Below are positions 42,834-54,052 of a stretch of 64,000 nucleotides of DNA, piece by piece. The translations under genes and the position numbers were made by a program. The DNA comes from Gordius sp. MW1. Taxonomy: Eukaryota > Nematomorpha > Gordioida > Gordea > Gordiidae. The notes beneath the pieces were generated by a model. The model worked only from the letters and a program-made list of their open reading frames with translations. It had not been told where the DNA came from and ran no database searches. Where the stretch lies: contig OZ038526.1 of NCBI GenBank assembly GCA_964036665.1, forward strand, positions 22,010,001 to 22,074,000, given 5' to 3'. Each line of letters begins with the position of its first letter. Within the stretch, counting starts at the first letter, position 1.

Positions 42834-44660
42834 GCACTATATAATATAAAAATGAGAATTGCATATATGTCTAGGTTCTTATTTAGCTTTATTGATAAAG
42901 CTGATAAAAATGTATAGATCATTTTAGTAAATTTTAACACAGATGGAAGAGTTTTTGCACTATATAATATAAAAATGAGAATTGAATATATGTCTAGGTT
43001 TTTATTTAACTTTATTGATAAAGCTGACCTTATTAAAAATGTATAGATCATTTAGTAAATTTTAACACAGATGGAAGAGTTTTTGCACTATCTTATATAT
43101 AAAAATGAAACTATGTGTGTTTGTTTGTGTGTATGCCACCACCAAATTTAGAAAACTACTAGACCGTTTTGGCTCAAAATTTTACAGTTTATTCCCCATA
43201 CTCCGGAGCATGTTTTAAGATTTGTTTGAGCCAAATCGGTCCAGTAGTTTTCGAGGGGTCACGTTTTTTTGTTTTATACGTTGTTTTATACGTTTTAGCA
43301 CTTAATAATGACGTCATATGACGTATAGTATATGAAGCTTAAATGTTTTTGCTGCATTTTTTTGTTTTATACGTTGTTTTATACGTTATAGCACAAATAC
43401 TTTTAACAAAGTGCCAATAAATGTTGATATATCTCAGTTCTTCGGACATTATTAAGTTCAGAATTAAAATTTTTATTCAGAAACAAATAATTATAATTAT
43501 GATATTGTTTCTTAATTACAAATAATTAAAAAAAATTGCTTGAAGGGCCAGGGGGCCAAGATTTTTCCCTTGGGGGGGGGGGCTTGGGCCAGACTATGAT
43601 TTCAAAAAATACCATTTTGTAGGTCTCTAGCGATAGCTTTAAAAAAATGTATCCAAATTTTAATGATTATTTTTTGATTATAGGTAATTTTGACTTAAAA
43701 AATTTGCTTGGGGAGGGGACAAAGGTGCAGAATTTTGCACAACGCCACACCTTATCTTAAAAATATCAATTTTTTGTTATTTTTTGTTAAATAAACTATA
43801 TGCGTAATCCGTATCCGCCTTTTGTTTATATTTTATCATAAAGGCAGGCGCGATATTTTTATTTGATTAACGAGCATGAAAATTTATAACTGATCCACTA
43901 TTTTGCAACACTCTTTTAAAACCTTCTTATAAATTGACTTCCCCGATGCCCATGCCCTTTAAAAAATATTTAAAATTAAGGTTTATTTTTCACGTCAATT
44001 ATTATTATTATACGACGGTCGAGTCCCCTACTGCGTGGCTAAATAAATTCAAAAATCTCATTTTGTCATTTTTGCGTTAAATAAGGAGAAAAATCAAAAT
44101 ACTATTAACAAAGTGCCAATAAATGTTGATAATCTCAGTTCTTCGGACATTATTAAGTTCAGAATTAAAAGTTTTATTCAGAAAAAAAATTGCTTGAAGG
44201 GCCAGGGGGCCAAAGATTTTTTTCTTGAGGGGGGGGGGGGCATCGGGCCAGGTTTTCTCTCTTGGTTGGGCCTGGGCCTTGGACCCTCTTTAACTATTTG
44301 TTTAACAATTTTTGCATAATAAACACTTACCAATTACATTTGATATCTTCTTAATCTATTTAAATTTATCTATAAAATGATATATATTCTGCTAATACAC
44401 CCGGGTAAATGGCAAAACAACATTTGCCGGGTTATCTAGTATAATATAAAAATGAGAATTGTATATATGTCTAGGTTCTTATTTAACTTTATTGATAAAT
44501 CTGACCTTTAATAAATACAATAATAAATTGATAAAAGACTGTAATAAATACTTTAGTATAAAATGCATCTTTTATTAACCATAAATTATAATATCAAAAT
44601 GTATACATCATTTTAATAAGTTTGGGAATTTTAACACAGGTGGAAGAGTTTTTTGCACTT
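42834..44660. repeat. about 125-bp tandem repeat, three units, third split by Helitron
   Basis: Units start with gcactata(ta)atataaaaatgag at 42834, 42957 and 43085. Each includes atgtctaggttcttattta and aacacagatggaagagttt. The third unit is interrupted after 43090 and resumes at 44440. Confidence 0.85.
43091..44439 (+). mobile_element. non-autonomous Helitron, 1349 bp
   Basis: It starts TCTTATATATAAAAATG and ends with a hairpin (cccgggtaaatg...catttgccggg) followed by ttatCTAG, inserted between A (43090) and T (44440), which is the Helitron A^T rule. No target duplication is made. Neighbouring repeat units show the uninterrupted site. Internally there are degenerate repeats (for example agtgccaataaatgttgata twice) but no Rep/helicase. 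A related 3' end is at about 24010-24047. Confidence 0.9.
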
Positions 44661-44906
44661 CAATAGGTTTGCTTTTCTGCTTAAAGATTAAACCTAAAAA
44701 AATTGTATAAAAAATTAATATATATTAATTTACTAGTGTCCTTTTTCACTCTACCATTGCCTTACCTAAACTTTGGAGGCAATTTAATAGACTCAAATCT
44801 ATTTTCAATACCTAAAAAGTTAACAACAGTTTAAATTTAATTACTTTTTAGAAAAGGCTGTTGAGAATCACTAACATCATAATTATTAGTAACTAAGTTG
44901 GATTGC

Positions 44907-45490
44907 CTACATCTTAATTATGAAATTAACAATAAAACTTAAGTTACTTGCAGCCATTCTGAAAATGTCAGGGACTCTATGTTCTAACATATTAGCTTTG
45001 AAATGTTCAATACCGATGAAATACATATCAAACAACTTATCATCCATCTCACATGCTATGGAATTTAATTCTGAAGTTATGGTCTGGAATTTTTTGATTT
45101 TTGGACAATGATCTTTCAATTGTAGGCAAATTGTCAATTTGAATGATAACCTTATTTTTAGAATCCACATTAATTGGCCCAGATTTTACCCATCTCTCTG
45201 GGCATAATTTAGTGTCAAAGTATTCAATGTTGTTAAATTTCCTTGCCTTAAAGAGGTGACAACAAGGCAACAATATGCTGCTTTGAAAGCCACATGAGCA
45301 TGTGGTTTCTGTGATATTAAATTGCTCCCCATTAACTTGAAAACTATTATCTGATATGTGTGAGAAATCCAAACATTTTGATAAGTTGATTTGTTCAAAA
45401 ACAATTTTAAAAGCATATTTGGTTAGCTTTTCCCTAAATTTGTATTCACATGAGTTTACAGAAAATAAGACAGCCTCTTGAATTGCGCTA
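44907..45490 (-). pseudogene. MULE transposase remnant with SWIM zinc finger
   Basis: The frame 45490 to about 45090 reads KYAFKIVFEQINLSKC, then CSCGFQSSILLPCCHLFKAR, a C-x-C...C-x-H SWIM zinc-binding motif, then LCPERWV. After a frameshift near 45090 the reading continues with ITSELNSIACEMDDKLFDMY to 44907. The N-terminal DDE catalytic core is absent. It lies in the expected place inside the inverted-repeat element. Confidence 0.78.
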
Positions 45491-45602
45491 TTTAATTGTA
45501 AACAACGACATCATAATACCGATCATTTGTTGATCGAAAAATGTTTATAAGAAACGCATTTTTCAAAAGGTTGCGCTTCTAAAATAAATGGTAGGTGTAG
45601 CC

Positions 45603-46164
45603 ATCGCCCATGAGGTGACGGGGGATAGTGGCATTAAATAGCTTGCTATGATAGGCAAATATGATATATATTTTGTTGCTGGTTTACTTTGGATTTTGTG
45701 AATTTTTTTACTGCTATTATATTATTAAAATCGAACATTGGAGACTGTTGCCCCTCTGCATCACCAAAAAAATACATGCACTTCTAACATCAAAGGCATA
45801 TAATTAATTGATATTATATGGGAAGCAGAGATGCTTTTTATTAAGATAAGTAAAAGGGAGCGAGTGATATTCATGCAATAAATTTTAATAGAATTGTATG
45901 CAATAAGTATTTTTTCAATTGTTGCGATAGAGAAGAGGAGTTTCAAGTATATATATCATTGTAAGCCGTTGAGAGCCAAATTGTAACTATCAAATTACCT
46001 AAATACCCTGTAAGGCTTTGAATATACAATATTCATTCTGTGACTTATAAGATATCCAGTTTTAAGGAATAAATCATCTGATTAATTAGTGATAGTTTGA
46101 GAAGATTTTAAAATAATGGGAATATTTAGAATCATATTTATTCTACAATTTTGGCTTGTACCTA
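45603..46164. other. spacer between MULE and gypsy-3
   Basis: AT-rich, no gene or repeat recognised. Confidence 0.45.
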
Positions 46165-46281
46165 CTTTAATAATAAGAAATCTTTATTCTAATTCCAAAA
46201 CCATATGATAAACATAATAACATCCTCAAGGTATATATAACAAAAAGATATTATAAATAACGTAGATAAACACAAGTTATA
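46165..46281 (-). repeat. 3' LTR of gypsy-3 (117 bp)
   Basis: It repeats 50085-50201 with a few substitutions (for example ataacgtag against ataatgtat). The purine tract GTGGGAAGAAA on the minus strand (about 46282-46292) precedes its TATAAC start. Confidence 0.85.
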
Positions 46282-46310
46282 TTTCTTCCCACTTTAAAAA
46301 CTAAAACTCT

Positions 46311-47332
46311 TCATGGTAACGTAACGAAGGATTTCGCTTTCTGGTCGACCGCCTTAACTGAACCTCTTCGATTGTTTGCCTTCTTAACGGAACCTCTTCC
46401 ATCATTTGCCTTTCCGGTTCCATATTTTGTTAGATCGGAATATCGGACGTTGGTATAATTGTTGATTCTTAACTGATCTCGTTTTCTTCGAATTCCTTTG
46501 TTAATACGAACGCTATAGGAGTGTTCGCCATTTCGTTCCATAATCACTCCTTTATACCAACCTGGAGTTATTTCGTTTTTAATCCGCACTAAATCTCCTT
46601 CCCTGAATTGCCTAACTACCGACTTCCTATCATGGTAAAATTTTTGTTTTGCCAAGTTTCGATTCTGTTTGTCTTTTGGGACTGCACGAATAAAATCAAA
46701 TGCTGTCCTTAACCTTTTTCCGAATAAAAGTTCCGAAGGTGCTTTACCTGTCGTCGCCTGTGGAGTGTTCCTATAAGCCATAAGGATTTGCAAAAGACAA
46801 AGTTCCTTATCACTCCCACCTTTTCTTCCAGCCCAATACCTTGACTTTAATGTTCTTATTACCCTCTCTACTAATCCATTTGTTTTCGGGTGATAAGAAG
46901 TTGATGTTATGTGTTTTATGTTGTTTGCCAAACAAAAATTTCTAAATTCACCGCCAACAAATTGGGGTCCATTATCGGATACTATTTTCGATGGAATCCC
47001 ACGTGGTTGTCTCACAATTTGCGAGACAGTTATAGAAGATATAACAGCTACCTCCGCCCATTTAGATAAAGCACCAATTAACACTAGCCAATAATTTCCT
47101 TCAACCGGGCCGGCAATATCAATATGCACTCTATCCCAAGTTCGTTCCGGCAATGACCATGAGTATAAAGGAACCTCCTGTTCCGATTTTCCTGGCACCC
47201 ATCGCATTCCTTTACATAAAAGTCAATATCCTTATCCATACCTGGCCACCACACAAAATATCTTGCTACGTTCCGCATGCCTGTAATACCGGGCTGACCC
47301 TGATGTAAGGTTTTCATAACTAACACACGCAA
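46311..47332 (-). pseudogene. gypsy-3 integrase
   Basis: Two overlapping frames cover it. 47332 to about 47170 has HQGQPGITGMRN, YFVWWPGMD and CDGCQENR, the HHCC zinc site. 47207 to 46311 has HIDIAGPVEGNYWLV, IVSDNGPQFVGGEF and HPKTNGLVERVIRTLKSRYW, the three catalytic acids, then TPSELLF-like GKAPSELLFGKRL and the tail RIKNEITPGWYKGVI. A frameshift near 47190 separates zinc domain and core. Confidence 0.88.
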
Positions 47333-47416
47333 GGAATGGGGTATAATTAGTCGATTCCCATTGAATAATAATCCATCCTCAAAGGATAGTTCGTCTTAAC
47401 GATGATAATAAGGCTT

Positions 47417-48265
47417 TTAATCAAATCGGCAATTGTTTATATCTAGTCGCCATTCTCGTTTGATAGATAAAATTAACTCGGAACATAGAGCATCACGTTC
47501 AATACAATTCTTTAATGTTTCATGATTTAATTTTAAATCATCCAACATTAATAATCCTATATTATTAATGTCATTTGTATTCGTGTCTTTATGATTTGGG
47601 AGTCTTGACCATACATCCGCACATTGGTTAGTCTTCCCGGATCTATACTTTATTTCATATTGATACGTATTCAGGAATAGTGCCCAACGAATTAATCTGT
47701 TATTCACTACTGGTAAATCTTGATGTTTCCCAAATACTCTTTCCAGTGGTTTGTAATCAGTCATCAAGGTAAATTGCCGTCCAGGTAAAGATTGATTAAA
47801 CTTCTCAACGCCATACACGATCGCTCTCGCTTCCCGATCAATAGTTGAATATCTTTTTTCAGATACACTTAGGGTGCGAGAAGCGCAAGCTATTGGTTTT
47901 TCGCAACCGTCAGGAAATACATGAGTTAATATGGCTCCTAGGCCCGATTCCAATGCATCAACTGATAAATTTAATGGCAAGTCCAAGGAATATGGGACCA
48001 GTGTATCCGTAGTTGATAAAAGATTTTTTACTTCATCAAAAATCTTTTGTTCTTTATTGGTCCAACGCCATTTAACAAGGGAACCGGTTATGGTATGTAA
48101 TTCAGTACATTTTCCATGTAAATGAGGTATAAACCTTTCTTGGTAATTTACCAACCTTAAGAAAGAACGAAGCTCTTTCTTGTTCGTAGGGATCTTAAAA
48201 TTCTTTATTGCTTCAACTCTTTCCTCTGTAGGATGAATTCCTGATGCGTCTATTTTATGACCCAA
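47417..48265 (-). pseudogene. gypsy-3 RNase H region
   Basis: The frame runs from MGHKIDASGIHP through RSFLRLVNYQERFIPHLH, VDALESGLGAIL, REARAIVYGVEKF and TDYKPLERVF to RSGKTNQCADVWSRLP. The expected TDHKPL histidine is tyrosine, and the DAS motif is DAL, so the enzyme is probably impaired. It continues into the linker before integrase. Confidence 0.88.
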
Positions 48266-48824
48266 ATACGTTATGGATGTTTAAAAGAACTTTATTTTTT
48301 CCTTTCGTGCCTTTATCCCAGCGTTGGATTCTTAGTAATACTTCATTTAAATTCTTTATATGTTCATCTTCAGTTGTACCCGTCACAATAATATCATATA
48401 ATAAAACACCTGTTTGAGGTATGCCTTCTAATAACTTCTCCATGTACTGCTGAAATAAGTTTGGTGTGATAGACAATCCAAATGGAAGTCTTTTATATCT
48501 ATAATAACCTACATGTGTAGCTATCGTAAGGTAAGGTCTTGATTCTTCTGCCACATTCATTTGTAAATAGGCATCGCGTAGATCTGTGATTGTATACCTT
48601 TCTCCTCCTGCAATCTTCATTAATAAATCATCGAATGTTGGTAATAAATAATTGTTTAGGCTTAGGTACGGATTCAATGTTACACGAAAATCACCACATA
48701 TTCTAATCGAACCATTTGGTTTAATGACATTCACTATTGGTGTTGACCATTGAATTGGGTTTTTTGAAGGATCTACAGGTTCAATAATATCTTCGTCCAA
48801 CAAATGTTTAATTTCAATTTCCAC
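48255..48824 (-). pseudogene. gypsy-3 reverse transcriptase with damaged catalytic box
   Basis: Motifs QWSTPIVNVIKPNGSIRIC, TITDLRDAYLQM and YKRLPFGLSITPNLFQQYME are clear. The catalytic box, YLDD in gypsy-1 and gypsy-2, reads GVLLYDIIVTG here: the first aspartate has become tyrosine. A frameshift at about 48265-48300 separates it from RNase H. Confidence 0.88.
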
Positions 48825-48849
48825 TTTCTTCCGTATGGGAAAAGGTACT

Positions 48850-49364
48850 CTCTATGCAGAGTAAGCTATGGGATTAGCTTTTTCTTTTAGAAAAATCCCA
48901 ACCTCATACCCTTTTATAGAGCCCGTACCTTCATTGAATACATTGGAGTATTTTTCCATGAATGTATTTTCTACATTTTGGGGTTTATTTTGAATGTAAT
49001 TTTTTTGACTAGGTGTGGAAGTCTTAAGTTAAAAGCTTGGATCCAATTTAACCCAAAGATAGGTTCTTCATCCGAATTAGTCACAATGGCAGGTAATTTC
49101 ATTATTTTATGATTGCAATATACCTGGAGTAAATATTCTCCATTAATTGGTATTGTATGATTTCCATAAGCTTTTAAAATATGGGTAGGACGTAAAATTG
49201 GTGTGTTAATTTTTTATAAATCTTGTTGTTAATAAGGGATACACAAGATCCTGTGTCATATAACATGGTGAATTTCTTATTATTGATTATAACACTTATC
49301 TAAGGCTTGTTTTGATATAAATTGTTTATATCATAATTAATCCCAATTGTATTGATGATATGAT
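48850..49364 (-). pseudogene. gypsy-3 protease region, heavily broken
   Basis: Position and scattered similarity to gypsy-1 indicate the protease. Around 49240-49260 a minus frame reads YDTGSCVSL-like residues next to a stop, and around 49020-49060 PIFGLNWIQAF-like residues. No continuous frame remains. Confidence 0.5.
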
Positions 49365-50063
49365 TTACTTGATTTTTTGTTTTGCAAAATGACCTAATCT
49401 TTTACATTTATTGCAAATTTTATTAAAGGCCAAACAATTGTTGTATTTATGTCCTTTACCACATCTATTACAAGTCTCTATAAAGTTTTGTTGATTTGTC
49501 CATTTATTTTTTTGTTGTATTTTGTTTAATTCATTTGAGGAAGGATTAACTTCTTTATTCGCAAGATGCATTGATTCAGCTAAGTTATAAATATCATTAA
49601 ATGTCACTTCTAGTCCAGTATGCTTAACAGCATCCGGCCATCTTGCTCTAAGGTCTATCTCCAATTGTACATTATGCAACCCATTTAAGAATTGATCACG
49701 CAATCGTTCATCCAACAATTTAAAATGACAACATTCTGCAGAAGCTTTCAATCTAGTAACATAATCAATCAAAGATTCATCTACTTGTTTGACGCATCGC
49801 ATGAAGTTTAGTCTTGCTTGAAATATGGTGGATTTCGTTTGGAATACCTTCTTAATTACTTTGATCAAATCTTCATATTCCAATGAGGAAATATTATCTG
49901 GATAAACAAAGTTTATAAATAATTTCACGTGTTTCTGTCCCATGTGACCTAAGATAGTTTTAGTTCTAGTTTCTTTTGGGACATGTTTTGATTCAAAGAT
50001 ATTATCAATGAAGAAATATGTATTTATATTATCACCTGCCTTATATTGCGGTATTTTTTCCAT
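49365..50063 (-). CDS. gypsy-3 Gag, 232 aa
   Basis: It starts MEKIPQYKAGDNINTYFF at 50063, about 20 nt inside the primer site. The body has the capsid-like helical pattern (FQARLNFMRCVKQVDESLIDY and RLRDQFLNGLHNVQLEIDLR). The end has one good CCHC knuckle, CNRCGKGHKYNNC, and a second one, CNKCKRLGHFAKQK, that lacks its last Cys because the frame ends. It may bind element RNA and form particles. The start is the only sensible ATG near the primer site. Confidence 0.85.
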   Translation of the reverse strand: MEKIPQYKAGDNINTYFFIDNIFESKHVPKETRTKTILGHMGQKHVKLFINFVYPDNISSLEYEDLIKVIKKVFQTKSTIFQARLNFMRCVKQVDESLIDYVTRLKASAECCHFKLLDERLRDQFLNGLHNVQLEIDLRARWPDAVKHTGLEVTFNDIYNLAESMHLANKEVNPSSNELNKIQQKNKWTNQQNFIETCNRCGKGHKYNNCLAFNKICNKCKRLGHFAKQKIK

Positions 50064-50065
50064 TT

Positions 50066-50084
50066 TTGTTTATCGACCGCGCCA
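50066..50084 (-). promoter_or_regulatory. primer-binding site of gypsy-3
   Basis: The minus strand reads TGGCGCGGTCGATAAAC immediately inside the LTR. I could not match it to a specific tRNA from memory, and it has no complement to a GGTTCGA T-arm. It ends only a few bases before the gag ATG. Confidence 0.5.
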
Positions 50085-50201
50085 CTTTAATAATAAGAAA
50101 TTTTTATTCTAATTCCAAAAATATATGATAAACATAATAACATCCCCAAGGTATATATAACAAAAAGATATTATAAATAATGTATATAAACACAAGTTAT
50201 A
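50085..50201 (-). repeat. 5' LTR of gypsy-3 (117 bp)
   Basis: This is the partner of 46165-46281, adjacent to the primer site. Confidence 0.85.
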
Positions 50202-50541
50202 TAACATTACACCTACTAAAAAATATGCAAACAGCGATTATTTTAGTTTAAATCGTATAATTAAAGGTTGCTTTATTATTTACCATTATAGTAAACCTAA
50301 TCAAAAATATTCTATTAATAGTTTCCCCCTACAACTAGTTTACACCCCCTGAACCTTTAGTATTTTATTAGTTTACAAAAACCTTGTATTTCTCTTGTTT
50401 TACGATCGTAAATATATCAGGGACCACTAATTTTTCCCCGATGAGGTTAAAATGTAACGACTTCTGTTGCCCCCCTCTCCCTGTTATAATGCAATATTAT
50501 TATTGATAAAAATAAACTGTGATAATAGTGATACGTAAGTC
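50202..50541. other. spacer between gypsy-3 and the CsRn1-like element
   Basis: A 340-bp AT-rich stretch in which no gene was recognised. Confidence 0.45.
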
Positions 50542-50732
50542 TGTAATAATTCTCTTTGGTATTATCTACTTTTATTAAGAATTATTATAATTAGCGATAC
50601 AGATAATAAATGAGCGATAAAGATAATATTCCGGAAGAATTGTTGATAGATGGATGATTGAATTGGTTAAAAAGTTCGAAGTGTCTGAATGTCAGTTTGA
50701 TACTTTTTCTCGCCAAAGTCTAAACCGCCACA
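50542..50732 (-). repeat. 3' LTR of gypsy-4 (191 bp)
   Basis: This is the partner of 54714-54904. A purine-rich run AAGGGGAGTAT on the minus strand (about 50733-50743) precedes it as polypurine tract. Confidence 0.9.
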
Positions 50733-50791
50733 ATACTCCCCTTCCAGATATATTTAAGGTTTTAAATATGTCGATAGGAATTGGCTAAAAT

Positions 50792-51860
50792 TTATGTGAT
50801 GTATTCCCGAAGATTTTTCGGCCAATGGACTTTTCTGCCTTTTTGAGTTAATTTGACTGGTTCTTCCGCTTCTTGTGTCGGTGCTTCGGCTTGAGTTTCG
50901 TCGACGATCTGAAAGGATGGCTCCTCTCTAATTAGATGGCAGGGTTTTAATCTGTCTATTGAGACTGAATCTCTTTTACCATTTATTTCTATTACAAAGT
51001 ATTTTGGTTCGCGTTTTACTATTTTGAACGGTCCGTCATACGGTGAGGTGTGTGGCCTGCGAACTGCGTCGCTTCTGACGAACACATGAGGAGTTTCCAA
51101 AAGATCTTGACTAACCTGTTCTTCTTCCTGTGGTGTTGCGGTATAAGGTATGGTATTGCAATCATTGTCCTTCTTAGTTTGTCTACAAAGTTAGGCAGTT
51201 CCATTTCCGGTTGTTGGTTGGCCTCAGGTAGCTGTAGAAAATAGTCTCCAGGCAGTCTTATGTTGGTTCCATATACGAGTTCGGATGGTGTTAGTCCAAT
51301 GTCTTCCTTGATTGTGGCACGGATACCAAGTAACACGATTGGAAGAACTTCACTCCATTTGATTTTTTCGGTGGCTTTTAAAGATGCCTTCAATTGCCTG
51401 TGGAAACGTTCCACGAGTCCGTTGGCGGCTGGGTGATAGACAGTGGTTCTTATGTGCTTGCATCCTAGCGTGTTGGATAGTGTTTGAAAAGTCCTGACTG
51501 AAACTGCGGTCCTCTGTCGGTAGTAATTGTACTTGGGACACCGTAATTGGCTATCCAACCTTCGATTAACTTGGAAGCGATCTCTTCGGTAGATGTTTCT
51601 TTGAGTGGAACGGCCATAGGCCATCTCGAGAAACGATCGATTGCTGTCAAAATGTGAGTAAAACCATTTGAAGATGGTAGTGGTCCAACTAAATCGACAT
51701 GTATGTGTGAGAATCTTGCGTCTGGATGTGCGAAAGTCCCGGGCGTCGTTTTAGTGTGTTTATGAACTTTGTTTAGTTGGCATTTTAAACAACACTTAGC
51801 CCAATTTCTAACGTCTTGGTTCATTGACGGCCTTAACACTCGATTTGTAGTTAGTTTCAA
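50792..51860 (-). pseudogene. gypsy-4 integrase
   Basis: From 51860: CCLKCQLNK (end of the zinc site), then ARFSHIHVDLVGPLP, IDRFSRW, TITTDRGPQFQS. After a frameshift near 51500: HPAANGLVERFHRQLKASL with the catalytic Glu and GLTPSELVYGTNIRLPGD. After another near 51080: HTSPYDGPFKIVKREPKYF, the GPY/F module, and SIDRLKPCHL. All three catalytic acids are visible, but three frames are needed. Confidence 0.88.
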
Positions 51861-52239
51861 AGTGGCGCGTATTCTGGGTGTGATATAGCGTGAAAATGGT
51901 CAAAAACTGTTTTTCTGCGTGTTTCTGGAATGACCGGCCGAGGTTTGGCAGTTGAAAGATCGCACAGGATTTTTCTCTCGGATCCTGGAATTGGCAATAA
52001 CTGTAACTTCAAAGATGATGAATCCTTTAAGCTTTTCAGGGATTTGTCATTTATTTGTTGTCTGCTAATCTATTCTAGATCGGGCATTTCTGGTAACTTG
52101 ATAGCATCCACTCCTAACCGAGATAGTGCGTCCGCGACTGAATTCGCTTCGCCTTTGATGTATTGTATATCTGTGGTGAATTGAGATATAAAATCCAGTT
52201 GCCTGGTTTCTCGCGGCGAGTATTTGTCAGGTTTCGCAT

Positions 52240-52665
52240 TAAATGCGTAGTTTAAAGGCTTATGGTCGGTAAAAAGGTGAAGTGTCGGCCTTCTAACATG
52301 TGTCTGAAGTGTTTGATAGATAGGTAGATGGCGAGGAGTTCTCGACTTAATGTGCTGTACCGTGATTGAGCTGCCTGAAGCTTAACCGAAAAAAATGCCA
52401 CAGGCGAAGTTTTTTCTGCTACAGTTTGTTCCAACACTGCACCCACCGCTGAATTGGATGCGTCTGTCGTCAACGTAATTTTGGTTTTTGGGCTGGTGTC
52501 CAAAAAATTTAGGGTGGTGAATTCGCCGTGCGCGGCTTTAGCTTTGTCGAACGCTTTCCTCTGACTGTTTAAAACCACGGATTTCCGAGGGTTTTTGAGT
52601 ATGTCAGTTAATGGCTGTACGGTTTGCGCCATTCCTGGTAAGAATCTCCGGTAGAAATTTATCAT
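52240..52665 (-). pseudogene. gypsy-4 RNase H region
   Basis: The frame reads MINFYRRFLPGMAQTVQPL, TTDASNSAVGAVLEQ, FFSVKLQAAQSRYSTLSREL, LLAIYLSIKHFRHMLEGRHF, then is shifted before the expected TDHKPL. These are RNase H motifs of CsRn1-type elements. Downstream sequence to about 52050 continues in another frame (ADALSRL-like). Confidence 0.85.
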
Positions 52666-53340
52666 ACCGAGGAATCTGCGGAGTTTTTTACTCGAATCCG
52701 GAATTACAAAATTTCGTATGGCATCAATCTTCTCCGGTAGGGGTTATACCTGTAGAAGATATTCTGTGTCCAAAAAATTCTAATTCTCCGACTCCGAATT
52801 GGCGGGATTAATCCTCAAATCATATTCTTGTAGACGTTGAAGAACGGTTCTTAGGAGCCTTTCATGGTCCGCGTCGGACGAGCTAGCTAATAGAATATCA
52901 TCTATATATGCGTAGGTTCTTTCTATTCCTCTTAAAACTACGTCGATAAACCTCTGGAAGGTTTGTGCGGCGTTCTTTAGCCCAAAAGGCCTTCTATGGA
53001 ATTTGAAAAGTCCGAACGGTGTCGTTACGGCTGTCTGGCAGATGTCGTCTTGTGCAACCGGAATATGATGGTATGCCTTACCAAATACAATTTGCTAAAA
53101 ACAGTTTTTCCGCATAGGTTTGCTGTGAAGTCATGTATGTGGGGTATTGGGTATCGGTCGGGAGCCGTTACTTTATTCAAGCTTCTATAGTCCCCGCAGG
53201 GTCTCCAGTTGCCTGATTTTTTGACAGCCAAATGTAATGGGGATGCCCAATTACTTTTTGACTCACAGTTGATACCTAGTTCTTGCATATATTCGAACTC
53301 CTTTTTGGCTGCACTTAATTTATCGGGCGCCAATCGTCTG
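52666..53340 (-). pseudogene. gypsy-4 reverse transcriptase, frame-broken
   Basis: 53333-53025 has [35 protein letters not shown] and [12 protein letters not shown]. Near 52885-52915 a different frame reads AYIDDILLASSSD, the catalytic box with both aspartates. Multiple shifts prevent a continuous product. Confidence 0.85.
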
Positions 53341-53860
53341 GGGCGTGAGTGCTGGGCCTTTTGTCAGAATGTGGTGTCGTACGTCGTGCTGTGGGATTTG
53401 ACCCGTAAAGTTTAATGGTGATGTGAGCAACGGAATGTCTTTTAATATGGCATCGAATTTAGAATTCTGATAAGTGAATGCTACACGAATTCTAAATGTT
53501 TGGTGCTGTGAGGCGAATCCTTTTGAGGATAGATGTGTCACTCGGTCGATTAATCTTGTGTTTTTAATGTCCACAATTAGATTGTGTTTGTGTAACAGGT
53601 CAGCTCCTATAATCGGTGTGTATCTCACATCTTAGGCCTAGGTTTAGAGCTAACATCTTTTGTCCAAAGGTGCAAATGTTGCTTTTGTTGGCAGCTTGCA
53701 ATACCGGACCATTTGGAATTTTTGGGACATTGGCTGGCGGTGGAATAATACTCACTTCGGCTCCGGTGTCGATGAGAAATTTTTGTTTCGACGTTTGGTC
53801 AATAATGTAGAATAGAAGACTGTTTAAATTCATGCCAGCAGTAGCCGTCGTCTGAACCAC
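53320..53860 (-). pseudogene. gypsy-4 aspartic protease
   Basis: 53860-53600 holds LLFYIIDQTSKQKFLIDTGAEVSIIPP, the DTG active-site loop. After a frameshift near 53620, 53628-53320 continues with YTPIIGADLLHKHNLIVDI, a conserved block in CsRn1-type elements. The protease would cut Gag-Pol. Confidence 0.85.
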
Positions 53861-53879
53861 CCTGCCTGTTAGTTTTTTT

Positions 53880-53985
53880 GATTGTCATCACTGAAGGCGC
53901 AGGGCTTTACGCATTTGCGAGCCTTATCCTGGAATTTGGAATGATAATAACAGTATGGGTGTTTTTGTGCCCTGTTCCGTGAATA
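53880..53985 (-). pseudogene. gypsy-4 CHCC zinc motif of Gag
   Basis: The minus frame reads CYYHSKFQDKARKCVKPC, i.e. C-x2-H...C-x3-C. The CHCC order in place of the retroviral CCHC knuckle is a published hallmark of the CsRn1 clade. It is separated from the gag ORF at 54053-54694 by a stop. Confidence 0.75.
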
Positions 53986-54052
53986 ACTTCTTGTTCGTAC
54001 TCTTCCATGGTAGGATCATTGAGATAAATTGTTTATCTGTAACTCCAAATTA

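Larger units (their letters stand above)
42505..45602 (-). mobile_element. Mutator-like (MULE) element with about 60-bp terminal inverted repeats
   Basis: Left end 42505-42567 and right end 45543-45602 are inverted copies containing ctaccatttattttag and gcgcaaccttttgaaaaatg. Inside lie a tandem repeat, an inserted Helitron (43091-44439) and a transposase remnant with a SWIM zinc finger (44907-45490), a domain characteristic of MULE transposases. No 9-bp target duplication was apparent, so the outer boundaries may be a few bases off. Confidence 0.72.
46165..50201 (-). mobile_element. gypsy-3: compact Ty3/gypsy retrotransposon, 4.0 kb, 117-bp LTRs
   Basis: The minus-strand order is LTR (50085-50201), primer site, gag, protease remnant, reverse transcriptase, RNase H, integrase, polypurine tract and LTR (46165-46281). 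The two LTRs are the same length and over 90 percent identical by eye. LTRs begin TATAACTTGTG, not TG. Pol is frame-broken and the polymerase catalytic box is mutated, so the copy is inactive. No matching target duplication could be found at its flanks. Confidence 0.9.

Noticed and set aside
46155-46170. Target duplication for gypsy-3
   Set aside because: Flanks (ccta on the left, taac on the right) do not match; no 4-6 bp direct repeat was found at the defined LTR ends.
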